From: Alphaproteobacteria bacterium UBA2784
GTDB taxonomy: Bacteria > Pseudomonadota > Alphaproteobacteria > Micropepsales > Micropepsaceae
Assembly: GCA_002352285.1 (NCBI GenBank)
Contig: DEIC01000036.1
Span: 1,306-35,790 of the forward strand
Length of the DNA stretch: 34,485 nt
Direction of reading: 5' to 3'
The notes beneath the pieces were generated by a model that searched no databases, was not told the DNA's origin, and was given only the letters and a program-made list of their open reading frames with translations. How positions within the stretch are numbered: the first letter of the stretch is position 1; every line of letters begins with the position of its first letter. The position numbers and the translations under genes are program-made. This document shows, piece after piece, positions 34,101-34,485 of this stretch.

Positions 34101-34306
34101 CCGATCAGGAAGTCGTGGCCCAGTTCAGTGGCGGCACGGAACTGTTCGTGCTGAATACGTCGCCCCTGCCGGAGTCGCAGACGGTGGCCGGCATGTCGCT
34201 GGGGCTCTATGGCCACGAGGCAACGCTGCGCGCGGGCTATGAATACCAGACGGGCGACATCGCCGAACACCACATCGGCACACTGAACGTGGTGTTCAAG
34301 TTCTAA
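31163..34306 (+). CDS. Autotransporter (type Va) with beta-helical passenger
   Basis: Outer-membrane/surface protein of 1047 residues. A long signal peptide (charged KMRYVFRLAR then FLALFAVAWGSAAVA, cleavage before ETVIDG near residue 33) leads into a passenger of roughly 34-760 rich in Gly, Ala, Asn, Asp and Thr, with repeated strands such as NNGSIIVNS, ENTGMIAAAV and GTLSFASGA, typical of a parallel beta-helix. An alpha-helical, Arg-rich linker (RRNTVGEVRRRNRRNDSG) precedes the beta-barrel of about 275 residues (from WTQYFGG near 773) that ends in VVFKF, a C-terminal Phe for Bam recognition. The passenger is acidic and has no cysteine-rich or protease motif I recognise, so it is more likely an adhesin. 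GAGGGGG precedes ATG 31163. The stop overlaps the convergent ParE-like stop by four bases. Confidence 0.92.
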   Translation: MTVLTGKMRYVFRLARAFLALFAVAWGSAAVAETVIDGNRTTPVNTSTANNGAADDVTIDEDATVTVASGTALSLDSNNDLTVDGTVRITSTTAGTGALIEAGNTGDFTFSGVMDLYQDEDPDEDELGPVLGEDNTGIEVSGAGVFTGDITLEDGSVIVIGGDDSFGMNILSAMTGDISIGGAMQVVGENATGVNIAAPLTGDLTIETMGSIAAFGENARGLVVGAAVSGAVWNNGSIIVNSQEPGEDYEGVDPLPTAAFAVGIGASVGEGFQNGGLLGSDDQNLSASITSNYAPYAVLISPSAALAPASIVLGLPNVAGNAYGFINMGRITANPSIDGQDVSAVRVEGMGAFTTLIDGGFLNFGTISGFAVGGGDAAAISFGNGATTPFVENQGSLVASASDETTANSSGLLIEVGANVAALENSGTISATATAEFANAAGIRDLTGLLTSIENTGMIAAAVQAQADGELDDSSRAIAIDVSAATSTVTVTSADTIRGDILFGSGDDSLSILAYTDDPDVETDDDKVSTITGLMEFGLGADVFNIGGGGTFSGGTKFDGTLTINVNDGMALATTGSQILASTLATGAAGILAAEINTDTDGMTPFVVVDGTLSFASGADLSLILTQFVGVAGNYLIAEAGTITIADGIDALTENNAPWIYDATFTLNDGATDSITATIDLKTANQLGLNAQQALLYDAVLEIMSEDGNVLDDLLAPIETQEEFLAAFDTLLPDTSLGSIRSTLATTEARADALSRRNTVGEVRRRNRRNDSGAWTQYFGGMVTIDETAEGQGIDGQIAGQIFGFDMELFEHAPVGLFLAASGTEFDNPAVGGEGLNTTNVSAGAYATVAVGPVFAQVMAGYGYTTFTGTRVIATPTGTAELESEWSGTQFDTELRLGAEIMIGDVRIVPIIGYSYVSISEDGRRESGGGIGYDLVYVPLDADVSSAFAEVTVSYDAKLRNSLIFRPELWGGVREIIDGADQEVVAQFSGGTELFVLNTSPLPESQTVAGMSLGLYGHEATLRAGYEYQTGDIAEHHIGTLNVVFKF

Positions 34307-34485
34307 GAAGCCGTTAGCTCATCCGGATTTGCCGCTGCGCGCAAGCGCGGCGGCACATCCATGGCGGCGCTGAGTATCCGCCAGACCCTGCACCGATCAT
34401 CTGATGCGTCATAGAATACGAGGTAAGGAAATCCTCGTACGGGCCATACGCGAACGCCCTCGATGCCGGTTTCGATGGCAACGCG
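34303..34485 (-). CDS. ParE/RelE-like toxin, C-terminal fragment (cut by window edge)
   Basis: Reading leftward from the window edge, 60 residues are open to a TAG stop at 34305-34303. The sequence contains EGVRVWPVRGFPYLVFYD, the strongly conserved core of ParE-type type II toxins, followed by VWRILSAAMDVPPRLRAA. The N-terminus and any antitoxin lie beyond the window. Its stop interlocks with the autotransporter stop in CTAA. It is absent from usual ORF listings here because it is open at the edge. Confidence 0.8.
   Translation of the reverse strand, partial: RVAIETGIEGVRVWPVRGFPYLVFYDASDDRCRVWRILSAAMDVPPRLRAAANPDELTAS

Noticed and set aside
1..34485. A mobile island, phage or integron
   Set aside because: No integrase, transposase, attachment repeats or composition break was found; the tRNA-Val shows no nearby duplicated 3' end.

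Overview
The window is a GC-rich (roughly 60-65%), densely packed chromosomal segment from a Gram-negative bacterium, most likely an alphaproteobacterium. The basis is codon bias, glmU next to a divergent gph, a PleC/PdhS-style histidine kinase, a C-terminal-Phe autotransporter, and many acyl-CoA enzymes of the kind common in lipid- and terpenoid-degrading alphaproteobacteria. No phage, integrase, transposase, CRISPR array or rRNA is visible.

Layout. 1-1950: partial glmU (minus), gph (plus) and a tRNA-Val(CAC). 1964-3662: an HxlR/SCP2-type regulator divergent from a SAM methyltransferase, with a striking double palindrome between them. 3697-5831: two exported proteins on the minus strand, a lipoprotein-like lysophospholipase and a seven-repeat PLL-like beta-propeller lectin. 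5951-9939: a minus-strand run of acyl-CoA dehydrogenase, a double-DTG retropepsin-like protease and an AtuA-like protein. 10010-12524: an MFS carrier and a class III CoA-transferase. 12543-12705: a mosaic of perfect inverted repeats. 12715-15727: a GNAT protein, a luciferase-like monooxygenase, a VapBC-type toxin-antitoxin pair and a MerR regulator. 15820-19238: SRPBCC protein, NupC-type nucleoside carrier, a 62-residue membrane protein and a GPH-type symporter, all minus strand. 19359-27873: SDR, alpha/beta hydrolase, three acyl-CoA dehydrogenases (two forming a PimC/PimD-like pair), a crotonase, an ABM-domain protein, a small periplasmic protein and a hybrid histidine-kinase-type sensor. 28160-30987: an exported alpha/beta hydrolase that has lost its catalytic Ser, a Cys/Met-type PLP enzyme and a DUF1289 protein. 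31163-34306: a 1047-residue autotransporter. The window ends inside a ParE-like toxin.

How the genes fit together (inference). Four acyl-CoA dehydrogenases, a CoA-transferase, a crotonase, a MFE-2-like SDR, an AtuA-like protein and a flavin monooxygenase suggest CoA-linked breakdown of hydrophobic or branched carboxylic acids, supplied by carriers and exported hydrolases. They sit in several separate transcription units, so one pathway is not proven. The most distinctive items are the cysteine-bearing, nearly perfectly repeated seven-blade lectin, the catalytically dead exported hydrolase, the two-site palindromic operator of the HxlR/methyltransferase pair, the doubled retropepsin, and three convergent gene pairs whose stop codons interlock in a four-base CTAG or CTAA.
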